Source: Prorocentrum cordatum (Eukaryota > Sar > Dinophyceae > Prorocentrales > Prorocentraceae). From it: a DNA stretch of 64,000 nt. Location: the NCBI GenBank assembly GCA_963575745.1, contig CAUYUJ010018482.1, positions 581,382 through 645,381 of the forward strand, given 5' to 3'. Both the position numbers and the translations under genes were made by a program. Of the stretch, positions 10,170 through 20,425 are shown in pieces; the stretch's first letter is position 1; the number at the start of each line of letters is the position of its first letter. A model generated the notes under the pieces. It saw only the letters and a program-made list of their open reading frames with translations, was not told the origin of the DNA and searched no databases.

Positions 10170-12175
10170 ATGGAGCGCGTCCAGGCTGCCCTGGGCGAGG
10201 CAGCCGCGGCGCTTGCAGCGGCGAGCGGGCCTTCCAGGGGCGCTGCAGAGCAGCTGCACTTCGGGAAGGTGCGCGCGCTCATCGAAGGCCAGAGGTGAGG
10301 CTCGGGTCAAAGATCCCGTACGGGCGAGAGGCCATCCGTTCCCCCTTCGAGGAGGTCCCCGCCTCCGTTCGGCGGAACGCCGCCCGCTCCCCCCTCCTCC
10401 CCGCCGTCTAACATTCCCCCGTCGTTTTGCAGGTGGACGGCCACGGAGAAAGGGCAGCTGCTGACCCAGCTCGGGCAGACGGGGTTCAGTCACGATTTGG
10501 TCGGCGCCGCGACCGAGTGGCTCTGCGGGAGGCGCACGAAGGCCAAAGGGCAAAGTTACGAGTGCTTCGTGGAGTTGCTTACTGCCTCCACGTGGCACGT
10601 GCTGCTGAGCCCAACCGAGTCGTTCGCTTCGAAATTTGTCATGTTGATGCGCCACTTGGAGCGCCTCGGGCTCCGGAACCCTTCCGAGCCGACGTTTGGC
10701 ATGCTAGCCGCGTTCATGTTCCTGGCGTGCCAGCGATCAGGCATCGAGAAGAATTCGCCGACTCCGCAGCTCTTGGACGTGTACTTGCAGTTGGTGAAGA
10801 CCACGTGGCGTTCCCCTGCCTACACAGCTGCTCGAGGCAAGGCGACCGAGTTTGTCGGCGCGCTCTCCCCCTCGGCGGCGCTGTTCCAGCAGGAGAGGCC
10901 GACGCTGTACGAGCAGGCGTTCGCCTCGGAGGGGCCCGTGCAGCCGACAATTGGGCTTCTCGAGACGCAGATCCTCGGGAAGCTCATCAGCTTGCGCGGC
11001 AACAGGAACGCAGCGCTCGGCGCCCAGGCAACGCCGCAGCGGGCGGCGTTGCCGCCGATCGCCTTCGCGCCTCTGCCGCCGCCTTCTCCGATGCAAAGCG
11101 TTGCGGTTGCAGCCGCGACGATTGCCGCGACGCCTCCCTTGGGAGCCGCGACGCCAGCGGCGTTGCCGTTGGGGGTGATCCCAACGCACAACACCCGCGG
11201 CGGGTGGCCGAACCCAGCGGCGGCCGCCCTCGTCTCGCAGCGCGGGCCGACGACTCCCACTCCAGCAGCTCCCGCGGGCAAGCCTGCCGCGATGTCGGGA
11301 GCGGCGCCTGCGGCCGCGGCCTCAAAGTTGGGTGGTGGCGCCAAGGTCAAGGCATCGGCCGTTGACGTCATGGTGCTGAGCTCGAGCGAGTCCGAGGTGG
11401 ACGCGAAGGGGGCGCCGCAGAAGAAGGCAAAGGTTTTTGGACGGTAACCTGGGCCCGCCTCCGCGGCCTCCGCGATTCACGGGGGCGCGCCTCTGCCCAA
11501 GGCAGCGGCGCGCCCTCTGCGGGGCGTCGCAGGCGCGGCGATTGGTTATTGCCACTTGCCGCTGTCAAGGTGGATCCGACACTGCCGCTGGCGAAGCTGC
11601 CTGCCGACGCTGCCCTGGTTCTCCTCCAAGCGGCGGGGCAACGTACTTCCTCTGGCTGGAAAGCGGAGAAGGGCGAGAAGAAGCGGAGGAAGTCCGACGC
11701 AGTGGCGGCCTTGGCGAAGACAAAGGCTTCAGATGGCACGGCGAAGCCATCGGCGGCGAAGGCAAAGGCAAAGGCAAAAGCCGAGGCAACACCGAAGAAG
11801 ATTGCGAAGGCGAAGGCGGCAGCATGCAAGCTGAAAGCACCGCGGTATGACGACGAGACCACTCGCAGCCAGATTCTCTTCAGGAGCGGGCGCAGCGGGC
11901 CAGGCGGCACCAAGAGCAAGAAGTACAGGAACGGCAAGGAGAAGGACACTTTTGGGTCCCATCTCCTCCAATCGGCGTGGCCACGGGGCTCGATGCGCGG
12001 CGGCGGAGCGCGTTGTTGCGGCCGCGCGTGGCCTCGCTCCAATCATATGCGCAAAGAGACCCCGCGGGCCACTTTGCGTTTATGACGGTTTTCATCTGCC
12101 ACTCAGGAGGCCGCCATCGCCTGGGCCAAGGCGCTGGTGCAGAGCGAGCTGGAGGCTCGCAAGGGCGAGTTCTGA
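10170..12175 (+). CDS. Element gene A: unknown protein, four exons
   Basis: Function not recognised. Inferred exons are 10170-10294, 10433-11432, 11570-11938 and 12107-12175, which join in phase to about 520 residues. The first junction is clear: CCAGAG|GTGAGG to TTTTGCAG|GTGG. The second fits AAG|GTTTTT to TCAAG|GTGG. The third fits only a GA donor, GGCAAG|GAGAAG to ACTCAG|GAGG. The first 260 or so residues look like a folded, mostly helical domain (TEWLCGRRTKAKGQSYECF, HLERLGLRNPSEPTFGMLAA). Then comes an Ala/Pro-rich linker, a Lys/Ala-rich basic stretch (AKAKAKAKAEATPKK) and a short helical C-terminus (AIAWAKALVQSELEARKGEF). The start ATG at 10170 is chosen as the first in-frame ATG after the palindromes. 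The basic tail suggests nucleic acid binding; this is inference. All exon ends need transcript evidence. Confidence 0.6.
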
Positions 12176-12359
12176 GGCGACCTGCTTCGGTGGCGCGATG
12201 CATGACTCTCAGTCGGATTTGCCGCGGGCGGCGCGTGGGGCGCGCAGCCTGCGTTCAGAAAACAAGGAACTCGGATCGAAATCGGATCGTAATCTCATCG
12301 GGCCTTGCTTGTCCTTGCGCTGCTCAGGCGGTTCTTCGTATTTATTGGAAGGTTTGCCT

Positions 12360-12400
12360 GGCGGTGCACCGCCTCCATCTGTTGTCGGCGGTGTTCCGCC
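12360..12400. repeat. Palindrome cluster 2: two sites before gene B
   Basis: GGCGGTGCACCGCC at 12360-12373 and the imperfect GGCGGTGTTCCGCC at 12387-12400, in the spacer between genes A and B. Confidence 0.85.
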
Positions 12401-12575
12401 TTCGCTGGTTCCATTACCATGGGCGTTCTCATTTCTCTGACCGCTGCCTCGCCCTTGCCCGCCTCCCTCCGCCGCTCCCCCCGCGCCTTTTCAATTCAAG
12501 CAGCCCTCCCCGCGGGTCCCGCGGCGCCCCTCCCCGCGCCGCTGCCGCCAGCGGCCGCGGGCGCTTCGCGGGCGC

Positions 12576-13782
12576 ATGGCGAGCGAGGGCGCGGCCAGCA
12601 GCGCCATGGACAACTCCGCGGAGGCGCTGGGAATTCAGAAAACGCCTGCTCAGCCCGAAGCGTCCGCTTGGGCAGTGCAGGCTGATTTCCTGGATTCCTG
12701 TTGAGGTGCACACGGCGGCTTCAGATGCGAGCCAGTCGCTTTTCGAGCAGGTCGCCGAAGCCTTGAACCTCTTCGAGATGTTCGCCCAGGCTCGAGGGAA
12801 ACGGATCGAGCGCGCCCGACGCCCATGCGGCCCCGCCCCCGTTCGCCCGCGTTGGCCTGGATGCAGGCGGCGGCGGGGCAGGGCCCAGAAGCGACGGTGC
12901 TCTCGGCGTTTACCTTGCCTTGCGCAGGAGGCAGGCATGGATGACATCATCGCCGATCCCGCGCCGCCAGGCTGGCAGACGGCGGAGTGCCCTGGCAGCA
13001 GCAGCAGCGACCCCTCGCCAGAGGCGAAGCAAGGACCGACGCTCATCCCCGTCCACAATCCGGGCGCGGCGCCGAAGTCGCCGCCACGTCGCACCCGAGA
13101 CGCTGGCGGCACGTGGCGGGCGGAGCAGCAGCAGCAGCAGCAGGAGGTGCAGCAGCAGCAGCAGCAGCCGCCGTCGGAGAAGCCTCAGCCGCCGTGGCGC
13201 CAGGCGCAACCGCCAGCAGGCGCGCCCAACGTGGGCGCCTCAGGCGCGCCCAACGTGGGCGCCTTCGTCGCCAAGGTACCCGAAGTGCCGAAAGCGTCTG
13301 CGGCGCCAGAGGACGTGGTGCAGGCGTACAAGTTCTTGCGCTCGCTGCTGAGCGAGAGCGCGCCGATCGCCTGGAACTCCAAGCGCGTCCAGGAGCCACT
13401 GGAACTGCTGCAGCGCTACGTCGGCATCTGGGGTCGCGCCAGCAGGGGGCCGCCCGCGCCCATGCACGGTGGCCCGCAATTCTGGCGCGGCCAGACGTGG
13501 CGCAAGAGCGGGAAGCGCTGGGGCAACCGTGGTGGTTCAGGCCCCAAGTCGGAGTGGTACGCCTCCAAATACGGCCGCGCGCCACCGCGCCGCTCGCTCC
13601 AGGACAGCGGCGGCGGCCCGTACCTCGCGCCGACGCCGCCGCCGCCACCGCCGCCACCGCCGCCCCCGCGGCCGACGGCCGCGAGTTCGGCGCCCGCGGC
13701 AAAGGCAGCGGCCGTGCGGCCGCCTCCACTGCCCCTGACGGTCAAGGCGATGCCTTCCAAGAACCGCGGGCTGTACCTCTGA
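12576..13782 (+). CDS. Element gene B: unknown Pro/Gln-rich protein
   Basis: Function not recognised. Inferred exons are 12576-12789 and 12928-13782. The intron (138 bp) has a GC donor, GCCCAG|GCTCGA, and a TTGCGCAG|GAGG acceptor. One extra T at 12701-12702 breaks the frame inside exon 1: the frame before it (DNSAEALGIQKTPAQPE) continues one base out of register as VHTAASDASQSLFEQVAEAL. The product would be about 355 residues: a helical N-terminus, a polyglutamine stretch (13122-13170), twin GAPNVGAS/GAPNVGAF repeats, a helical block (DVVQAYKFLRSLLSES...LLQRYVGIWGR), an Arg/Gly/Trp-rich segment, polyproline (13635-13672) and a basic C-terminus. The extra base may be a sequencing error or a real lesion. 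Confidence 0.55.
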
Positions 13783-14053
13783 GACTCGCGGGCCGCGGGC
13801 TTTGACAACCCCCTCGGAGGTCAGACGCCGACTGAAACATCCATGAGGGGCGGGGGGACGTGAGAGCGGAGAGGTGATGGACGGTGAGCCAGGAGACAAA
13901 TGGAAAGAGAGCGGAGTGGAAGTTTCAGTCGGCATCTGATTTTCCGATTTTCAGGTGCCGTTCTTCGCCGCTGGCGGCTGTCGCGGTAGGCGTGCGCCGC
14001 GCTCGCGGGACCGTTCGCGAATATCCTTTTGCGCGCGTCGCCAGCAAAAAATC

Positions 14054-14174
14054 GGCGGGGCACCGCCTGTCATGGGCTCTCGTCGGCGGCACTCCGCCTA
14101 ACTTCGGCGGTGCACCGCCCGCGCGCGCTGGACTCCCAGCACTCCCCCCCATTCAGCTTCGGCGGTGTACCGCC
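14054..14174. repeat. Palindrome cluster 3: four sites before gene C
   Basis: GGCGGGGCACCGCC 14054, GGCGGCACTCCGCC 14087, GGCGGTGCACCGCC 14106 and GGCGGTGTACCGCC 14161. They lie in the 626-base spacer between genes B and C. Confidence 0.8.
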
Positions 14175-14408
14175 TGTGCGTGCTCCACGCTCCCTGCACG
14201 CCTCCTCCATTCCTCTTATGATGTTTTCCGCAGCCGCAGGCTCCAGGCTGCGCTTGCGCCGCGCTTTTCCCGCGCGCGCCTTCGCGGGCGCCCATCCGCC
14301 GTCCTCGGCGCGCTCTCGCAGCCTTCGCGGCCGCCTCCCTTCGCGCCGTCTTTGGCGCGCTCTCGATCGCGGGCCTCCAGTGCGCCATCGAGCTCTTCTC
14401 TTCGCGAG

Positions 14409-15149
14409 ATGCCCATGATCAGCGTCTTCGGGTGCACGTGCCCGTTGTCGGGGACCTGCTCGAAACGCGGGAGTTTCTTCAAGGGCGCGTCGCGAGATGA
14501 GGCCCTGTCGAGGCTCAAGACGCACTTGGTGAAGTCGAGCTACCACCTCCTCGAGGATGTCGACGCGGATCTTCAACTGGCCATCGCCGAGGTCGGCGCG
14601 CCCAAACGATTGCTTGCCCACGTCTTTCGGCGAACCTCGGTGGCGCTCGGCTCACCGAGGTCCGAGCGCCTTCGAGGTTCGACGAATGGCGCGAGCGATC
14701 GCGGGGCGCGCTTGAAGGTCGAGGAGTGGACTGAGGACACGGACGAGTGGGAGCGCTGGCAGAAGGCCAACGACGAGCAGTGGTGCAAGAACAACCGCCG
14801 CCGTGGCGCTCGCAGTGCGCCGTACCAGCCTCCCGAGCAGGTCGCTCCACTCAGCCAGAGTGCAGTGGCGGCGGCCTTCCCGAAGGGCAGCGGCAAGGGC
14901 GGTCCGCTTCAGCTCAACATGAGCGGAGCGAGCTCGCCCGTCAGCGCCAACATCGCGCCCGAGGCCACCGTGCAGCTGAACTCAGCGCAGGCGCAGGTGA
15001 TCCTCGACAGCGTCACGAGGGCGAGGATGTGCTCGGCGGCCTGCCTGGCAGTGGCGGAGCGGTCGGCCGTGGCGTTCCGCGCCGAGCAGGCGGCCCTCGC
15101 CGACCTGCAGGAGACGCTGGCCAGCTGGCTCTCCAACAACGCGTCGTGA
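14409..15149 (+). CDS. Element gene C: unknown 246-residue protein
   Basis: Function not recognised. One open frame from ATG at 14409 (MPMISVFGCTCPLSGTCSKR) to TGA at 15149. The N-terminal part has Cys-x-Cys and a third Cys nearby, then a helical region (DEALSRLKTHLVKSSYHLLE, DADLQLAIAEVG). An acidic Trp-rich stretch follows (EEWTEDTDEWERWQKANDEQ), then a Gly/Ser-rich linker and a C-terminal amphipathic helix with AACLAVAERSAVAFRAEQAA. The frame is open upstream as well, but that sequence is low-complexity Arg/Ala/Ser, so the ATG is preferred. An upstream exon cannot be excluded. Confidence 0.5.
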   Translation: MPMISVFGCTCPLSGTCSKRGSFFKGASRDEALSRLKTHLVKSSYHLLEDVDADLQLAIAEVGAPKRLLAHVFRRTSVALGSPRSERLRGSTNGASDRGARLKVEEWTEDTDEWERWQKANDEQWCKNNRRRGARSAPYQPPEQVAPLSQSAVAAAFPKGSGKGGPLQLNMSGASSPVSANIAPEATVQLNSAQAQVILDSVTRARMCSAACLAVAERSAVAFRAEQAALADLQETLASWLSNNAS

Positions 15150-15906
15150 GGCCACGTTGGGGTCCTCCCGTCGCGGCGGCGTCGGCCGCCCCCTTCGGCC
15201 GCCTCGTCGGCCGCCCTCTTCGGCCGCCTCGTCGGCCTAGCAGCCCGCCGCGCCGCCCGCGCAGGGCTTGCATCGGCCGCGTAGGCCGCCTTGGGCCCCG
15301 CGGGGGTTCGACGCCGACTGACAGATCGGGGAGGGGCACGGTGAGGGAGGTGCGGAGGGAAGGGGCATGGAGAGGAGCATGGGAGGGGGGTGCGGCATGG
15401 GGAGGGGCATGAGAATCGGGGTGGGGCGGAAAGGCTGTCGGTCGGCTTCTGACCCCCGCAACTCTTCGGCGCATCCGCGCGGTCGCTCGCGCGCGCGGGC
15501 CGTGCGCGCACTCTTATTTTTGGCGGGTCCGCCATTCTTTCTTGGAAAACTGCGATCACCATCATCAACATCATCGTCATCAACATCCACCATCATCATC
15601 ATCATCATCATCATCATCATGAGTAGCATTGCCATTCTCATCCTCATCATTCCGATCACCCCCATAGGAGGAGAAGGAAGAGGAGGAGTGGTGGCGAGGA
15701 GAGGGCGAGGAAGAGGAGGAGGGGAATGAGGAGGAGGAGGAGGAGGAGGAAGGGGGGGGGAGGAGTCCTTCCCCACCATTTTTCATCATCATTCTCACCA
15801 TCATCATTCCGATCACCACCATCGGAGGAGGAGGGGGAGGAGGAGGAGGAGGAGCAGCAGGAGGAGGAGTGGTGAGGAAAGAGAATGAGGATGAGGAGGA
15901 GGAGAG
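15150..15906. other. No gene; GGCCGCC repeats and CAT/GGA tracts
   Basis: 15178-15245 repeats GTCGGCCGCC and TTCGGCCGCCTC. 15556-15625 is (CAT)n-rich and recurs near 15780-15825. 15665-15765 and 15825-15880 are GGA-rich. This is the first third of the long spacer between genes C and D. Confidence 0.6.
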
Positions 15907-16361
15907 GGAACGATCTCGGCGCGGCTGCGATGAGGGCTGGTTTCCTGCGCCGCGTATCGCGGCGTATCCTGGCGTATCCTGGCGTATCCTGGCGCATCCT
16001 GGCGCATCGCGGCGCATCGCGCGACGGCGCGACGCGATACGCCAGGATACGCCAAGATACGCCGCGATACGCCAGGATACGCCAGGATACGCCCGTATCC
16101 TGCCGTATCCTGGCGTATCCTGGCGTATCCTGGCGTATCGCGGGGTGCCGCGGAGCGCGATACGCCAGGATACGCCAGGATACGCCGCGATACGGGCGTA
16201 TCCTGGCGTATCGCGGCGTATCCTGGCGTATCCTGGCGTATCGCGGCGCGCCGTCGCGCGATGCGCCAGGATACGCCAGGATACGCCAGGATACGCCAGG
16301 ATACGCCGCGATACGCGGCGCAGGAACGCAGCCCTCAGCGCAGCCGCGCCGAGCTCGTTCC
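15907..16361. repeat. Alternating inverted arrays of a 10-base unit inside a large palindrome
   Basis: The unit CTGGCGTATC (with GCGGCGTATC variants) runs forward at about 15950-16020, reversed (AGGATACGCC) to about 16090, forward to about 16145, reversed to about 16195, forward to about 16250, then reversed to about 16315. Outer arms pair as well: GGAACGATCTCGGCGCGGCT on the left against AGCCGCGCCGAGCTCGTTCC on the right, with CCTGCGCCGCGTATCGCGGC inside. The whole 455 bp could fold as a multi-armed cruciform. No convincing coding. Confidence 0.85.
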
Positions 16362-16364
16362 GAT

Positions 16365-16555
16365 TCGTCGGAATCGCCATCACCATCACCATCGCCATCT
16401 CGCCATCTCACCTTCACCACCACATCACCATCGCCACCTCGCCATCACCACCTCACCATCACCAGAAATCATCGTCAGCACCTCGCCACCACCATCATCG
16501 TCACCACCAGCATCATCGTCGCCACCGCCATCAGCATCACAACCTTACCACCACG
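16365..16555 (+). repeat. (CACCAT)n-like microsatellite
   Basis: CCATCACCATCACCATCGCC and similar degenerate trinucleotide repeats. It leads directly into the fourth palindrome cluster. Confidence 0.75.
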
Positions 16556-16563
16556 TAGTCGTC

Positions 16564-17094
16564 GGCGGCGCACCGCCCATCGGTTGGACTTGTCCGCTGT
16601 GATCCGCCCTTTGTTTTGTTTGACGTTTCCGTCGGCGGTGCACCGCCCATTGCCTGGTTGCACAATTTCGTCGGCGGCGCACCGCCCATGGATCGTCGTT
16701 GTCGGCGGCGCACCGCCCATTGTATGATTAGACAATTTCGTCGGCGGTGCACCGCCCATCGGTTGGACTTGTCGGCGGCGCACCGCCCAATTTATGATTG
16801 GGCAATCTCGTCGGCGGTGCACCGCCAATCGGTCGTCGTTGTCGGCGGCGCAGCGCGCATTGTATGGTTGCACAATTTCGTCGGCGGCGCACCGCCCTTC
16901 GATCGTCGTTGTCGGCGGCACACCGCCCATTGCATGGTTAGACAAGTTCGTCGGCGGCGCACCGCCCATCGATCCTCGTCGTCGGCGGCGCACCGCCCAT
17001 TGTTTGCATGTATATTCGTGAGCGCCACGCCGATCATTTGTTTTCCTTGTCGCGGCTGTCGCATCGCGCCGCGCGTTTTCGGCGGCGCACCGCC
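16564..17094. repeat. Palindrome cluster 4: thirteen sites before gene D
   Basis: Sites start at 16564, 16634, 16673, 16704, 16743, 16774, 16813, 16844 (degenerate), 16883, 16914, 16953, 16984 and 17081. From 16673 to 16984 the spacing alternates 31 and 39 bases, a 70-base dimer unit with GATCGTCGTTGTC and TATGGTTGCACAATTTCG between sites. The central four bases are mostly TGCA or CGCA. Confidence 0.85.
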
Positions 17095-17280
17095 TGTTGT
17101 TCCAATTGTGTAGGCTGTGTTGCGCAGCCTTGTCCACTTCTCCAGAACCAACCTGCTCTCTCATCCGCCTTGCCCCTTGTTCCCTTTCATCCTCGCGCCG
17201 TGTTCTCGACAGCCGTTTTGTGCTGGCGCGCGGCCGCGGGGGCCGCGCGCGCGGCCGCGGGGGCCGCGGCGCCGCGGGCC

Positions 17281-19694
17281 ATGGCGGCCGCCGAGGAGGA
17301 GTCGCCCGCGCCCCCCTTCTTGCACGAGGGCGTCAAGTCACCCGTGCCGTCCGAAGACAGCTCGCAGGAAGAAGGCTCGAGGCCGCAGGCAGCAGACTCG
17401 TTCAAGAACGAGCCGCAGGAAGCAGGCTCGAGGCCGCAGGAGCTTGGTTCTGTGAAGGCCGAGGAAGGCGACACCTCGGCGGAGGCCAGTGCAGCTCCGC
17501 CTTGGCCCAAGGCCTCCTCGCCTGCGACTCCGCAGGAGCCCCCGCAGCGCGTGCCTGAGGAGGTCGCGGCCGCTGCGAAACCAAAGGCGGGGAAGGCGGG
17601 GCGGCCTCTCCTCAGGCGCCCCGCCGCCGTGCCGCCCGCCAAGCAGCCCCCGTCGCAGCGCTCGCTTTCTCAGTTCTTGACCGCGAAGAAGGGCGGCGGC
17701 GCGCCGCCTGCGAAGGCAAAGGCGAGCGCGGAGCCCAAGGCAAAGGCCAAACAGAAAGCGAAGAAGAAGCCAGCAGCGGCGGCACCTTCGACGGCGGAGG
17801 ACGCAGCAGCAGGGGCGGACGAGGCAGAGCCACAGCAGCAGGCCCAGACGCAGCACGACAAGAAGTCGGTTGCAGCCTCGCAAGCACCGCCGGCAGCGGA
17901 GGAGGATGCAGAGCCACAGCAGCAGCGTCAGGATGCAGCGCCGACGGAGGCAGAGGCGGCAGCAGAGGAGCCGCAGGCCGCGCCCTCAGACACGTTCGAG
18001 GCCGCCACGGACGAAGCAAAAGATGACTACGGCCGCTTCACGACGGGCTACGACCCACCCTGTCCAGGCCCGACGTGCGCCAAGTGCGGTCGGGATGCGG
18101 AGAGCGTCCGCTTCAGGCTCGCCCAGAAGAGCGCCAACACGTGGTGGTGTGGGAGCTGCAACAGCAAGAGTTCGATGGTGCAGCGCTGCTATGCGCACTG
18201 GCCACCGCGCTCGTTCGCTCTCATGCGCAAGGCGGACCAGCAGGCGTTCTGGCGCTCGATGGACGACCCTTCCATTGAGAACAACGCTCAGTTCGAAGAG
18301 GAGCTGGTGAGGGTCCTCAGCGTCTCGAGGAAGGAACGCCTCACGGAGACCAAGGGCGGGGATTGGAAGCCCTTGTCCGTCTGGGCCCAGGAGGGGTACG
18401 ACGCGGACGCCGTCCGTGCCAACAACGACGTGAGGTACAATTCCGACTTGAAGCAGGATTGTTACCGCATCCGCATCGAGGGCAGCAGGCAGGAGAACAT
18501 CGAAGAGACAGTGAGGCAGGAGCTCCGCCAGAACAGGAAGCCGCCGAGGCCATCCCCACCGAAGCATGAGAGAGCCGTGGAGCCACTCCCGCAAAAGACG
18601 CACCGCTCGCCGAGCGGTGGCTACGAGGGCCCCACAAGCGCTGGTCGCCGTTCGACGAGTCGGAGCGGCGACAGCGACTGTTCGCAGAACCGCCAGCTGA
18701 AGCGGGGCCACTCCAGCAGCGGCGACGGCGCGGACCGCTTCCCCAGCCGCGGCCGCAAGCGCAGCAGCCGCGGCCGCAGGGCGGACAGCCGCCAGAAGCA
18801 CCGCTCTTCCAGAGGTTCCCGCAGAGCCGACGCGAAGGGCCGCCGCTCGAGGAGCCGCAGGGCGCACAGCAAGAAGGAGAAGGCCCGCTCGAGGAGCCGC
18901 AGGGCGCACAGCAAGAAGGACAAGGCCCGCTCGAGGAGCCGCAGGGCGCACAGCAAGAAGGACAGCCGCAAGACGGGTCGCTCCCAGTCTCGCGAGAAGC
19001 AGCGCTCGAGGAGCCGCAACGACCACGGCAAGAAAGGGAGGGACTCGCGCAGTCGCATCAGGAGGGAACGCAGCGAGCAGAAGCGTGTCCAGAAGGCCAT
19101 CAAGGACCGCAAGGCGTTGGCGATGAAGACGCTGGAAAAGACGGGGTCCTGGGACGTGCAGCTCGCATCGCTCCTCGACGACGAGGACTGCTCCAGGGTG
19201 CCGACCTGGGCGGTGAAGAACGCGAAGGACAGCCACAAGGATCTCTCGAAGCTCAGGGAGGCCGCGAAGACCGCGCTCGAGGACCCCAGGGCGAGCTTGC
19301 CGTACGAGGCGAAGGCCTTGGAGGCAGCCCTCGCCGACGCAAAGACCGCTGTCGGTGGCCTGCGTTCGGCCATCGAGCACGCGAGCTGCTCAACGGCCTT
19401 TTCATCCATCGTGGATGGCGGTGCTCCGCCGATCGACCGCTCGACTGCCGATCGATCGATCGAAGATTTTGCTGATCGACCGCTCGACCCATCGAGGATT
19501 TCGCCGATCGACCGCCGACCGATCGCGTTCGGATCGGTCGACCGCCGATCGATCGATCGACCGCCGATCGAGCGCCGTTCGATCGCGATCGACCGCCGAT
19601 CGATCGCGTTCGACCGCCGATCGATCGCGTTTGCGTCCCGATCATCCTTCTACAGGCCAAGAAGTACAGCAAGAAGAACACCTCGAGGGACTGA
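17281..19694 (+). CDS. Element gene D: zinc-ribbon protein with RS-rich domain
   Basis: About 722 residues if exons are 17281-19410 and 19656-19694 (donor GTGGAT, acceptor TTCTACAG|GCC; the join is in phase, the donor is tentative). Residues 1-250 are low complexity: acidic first, then Lys/Ala/Pro-rich with a SQRSLSQFL patch. A compact Cys-rich segment follows with Cys at 261, 266, 269 and at 290 and 293 (CAKCG ... WWCGSC), which fits a small zinc ribbon. Around residues 455-615 is a long Arg/Ser-rich domain with three near-identical RSRSRRAHSKK repeats, as in splicing-factor RS domains. A helical C-terminus ends AKKYSKKNTSRD. Zinc and RNA/DNA binding are inferred from composition only. I do not recognise the family. 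Confidence 0.6.
19411..19655 (+). other. Putative last intron of gene D, GATCGACCGC-rich
   Basis: The segment begins GTGGATGGCGGTGCTCCGCC, which includes one palindrome variant. It consists of repeats of GATCGACCGC, CGATCGATCG and GATCGCGTTCG, and ends CTTCTACAG. Its composition differs sharply from the exon before it, which supports an intron although the frame stays open. Confidence 0.5.
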
Positions 19695-19881
19695 GCTCGG
19701 CGGCGGCTGCCCTGCTCAGTCCCCAGCCGCTGCGACGCGCGCTGGGGCGCGCTGGAGGCGCGCTGGAAGTCTGCCCCCGCCCGCGCAGACTTCCCTCGCT
19801 TAGACAAAAACTATATTCCTCCGTGGTCCGCCTCCCTTTCCTCGTGCACGGCGTCCTTGTAGCCATGCTCCTCTTATTTCT

Positions 19882-20151
19882 GGCGGTGCACCGCCCATGG
19901 GCAGCATCCGCCGACGGCGGTAGTTTGCCTCCTGTCCACACCCCGCACTCTTCTGGCGGTACACCGCCCGTTGCCAGCCATCCGCCGACGGCGGTACTCC
20001 GCCTCCTGTCCATGCCCCGCACTCTTCTGGCGGTGCACCGCCCGTGTGCAGCCATCCGTCGTCGGCGGTACTCCGCTTCCTGTCCATGCTCAGGAGTCTT
20101 CTGGCGGTGCACCGCCTGTTGTCAGCCATCCGTCGTCGGCGGTGCCCCGCC
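19882..20151. repeat. Palindrome cluster 5: about eight sites before gene E
   Basis: Near-perfect sites at 19882, 19955, 20029 and 20103 (a regular 73-74 bases apart). They alternate with weaker ones at 19916, 19990, 20064 and 20138 (GGCGGTACTCCGCC type), 35 bases after each strong site. The intervals share CCTGTCCA and GCAGCCATCCG, so this is a 74-base tandem repeat. Confidence 0.85.
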
Positions 20152-20249
20152 ATCCGTCATCCGTTGTCACCCATCCGTCATCCGTTGTCAACCTTTTCCA
20201 CCGCCTCACCCACCCTACTTCAACGGCTCGAAGGGCGCCCGCGGCGGCA

Positions 20250-20425
20250 TGCCAGGCGGGGGCGGCGCCGTGGCCGAGCGATGGCCCCCTGCCGAGCGTC
20301 AGAGGCTGCAGGGGGCAGCGCTTCTGCGCCCGCGGCGGCGCGCCAGGCGGGGGCGGCGCCATGGCCGAGCGATGGCCTCCTGGCAAGCGTCAGAGGCTGC
20401 AGGAGGCAGCGCTTCTGCGGGGCGT
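20250..20425 (+). repeat. Two tandem copies of a 90-base unit over the gene E start
   Basis: GGCGGGGGCGGCGCCGTGGC at 20254 recurs as GGCGGGGGCGGCGCCATGGC at 20344, and both continue CGAGCGATGGCC. The second copy supplies the ATG of gene E at 20361; the first has GTG at that position. Confidence 0.75.

Noticed and set aside
12681-12705. A GC-AG intron of 25 bases in gene B
   Set aside because: Far too short for a spliceosomal intron. A one-base insertion at 12701-12702 explains the frame change better.
19411-19655. Continuation of the gene D frame through the GATCGACCGC repeats
   Set aside because: The composition shifts abruptly to a simple repeat, a palindrome variant lies inside, and an acceptor with an in-phase short last exon follows; an intron is more likely.
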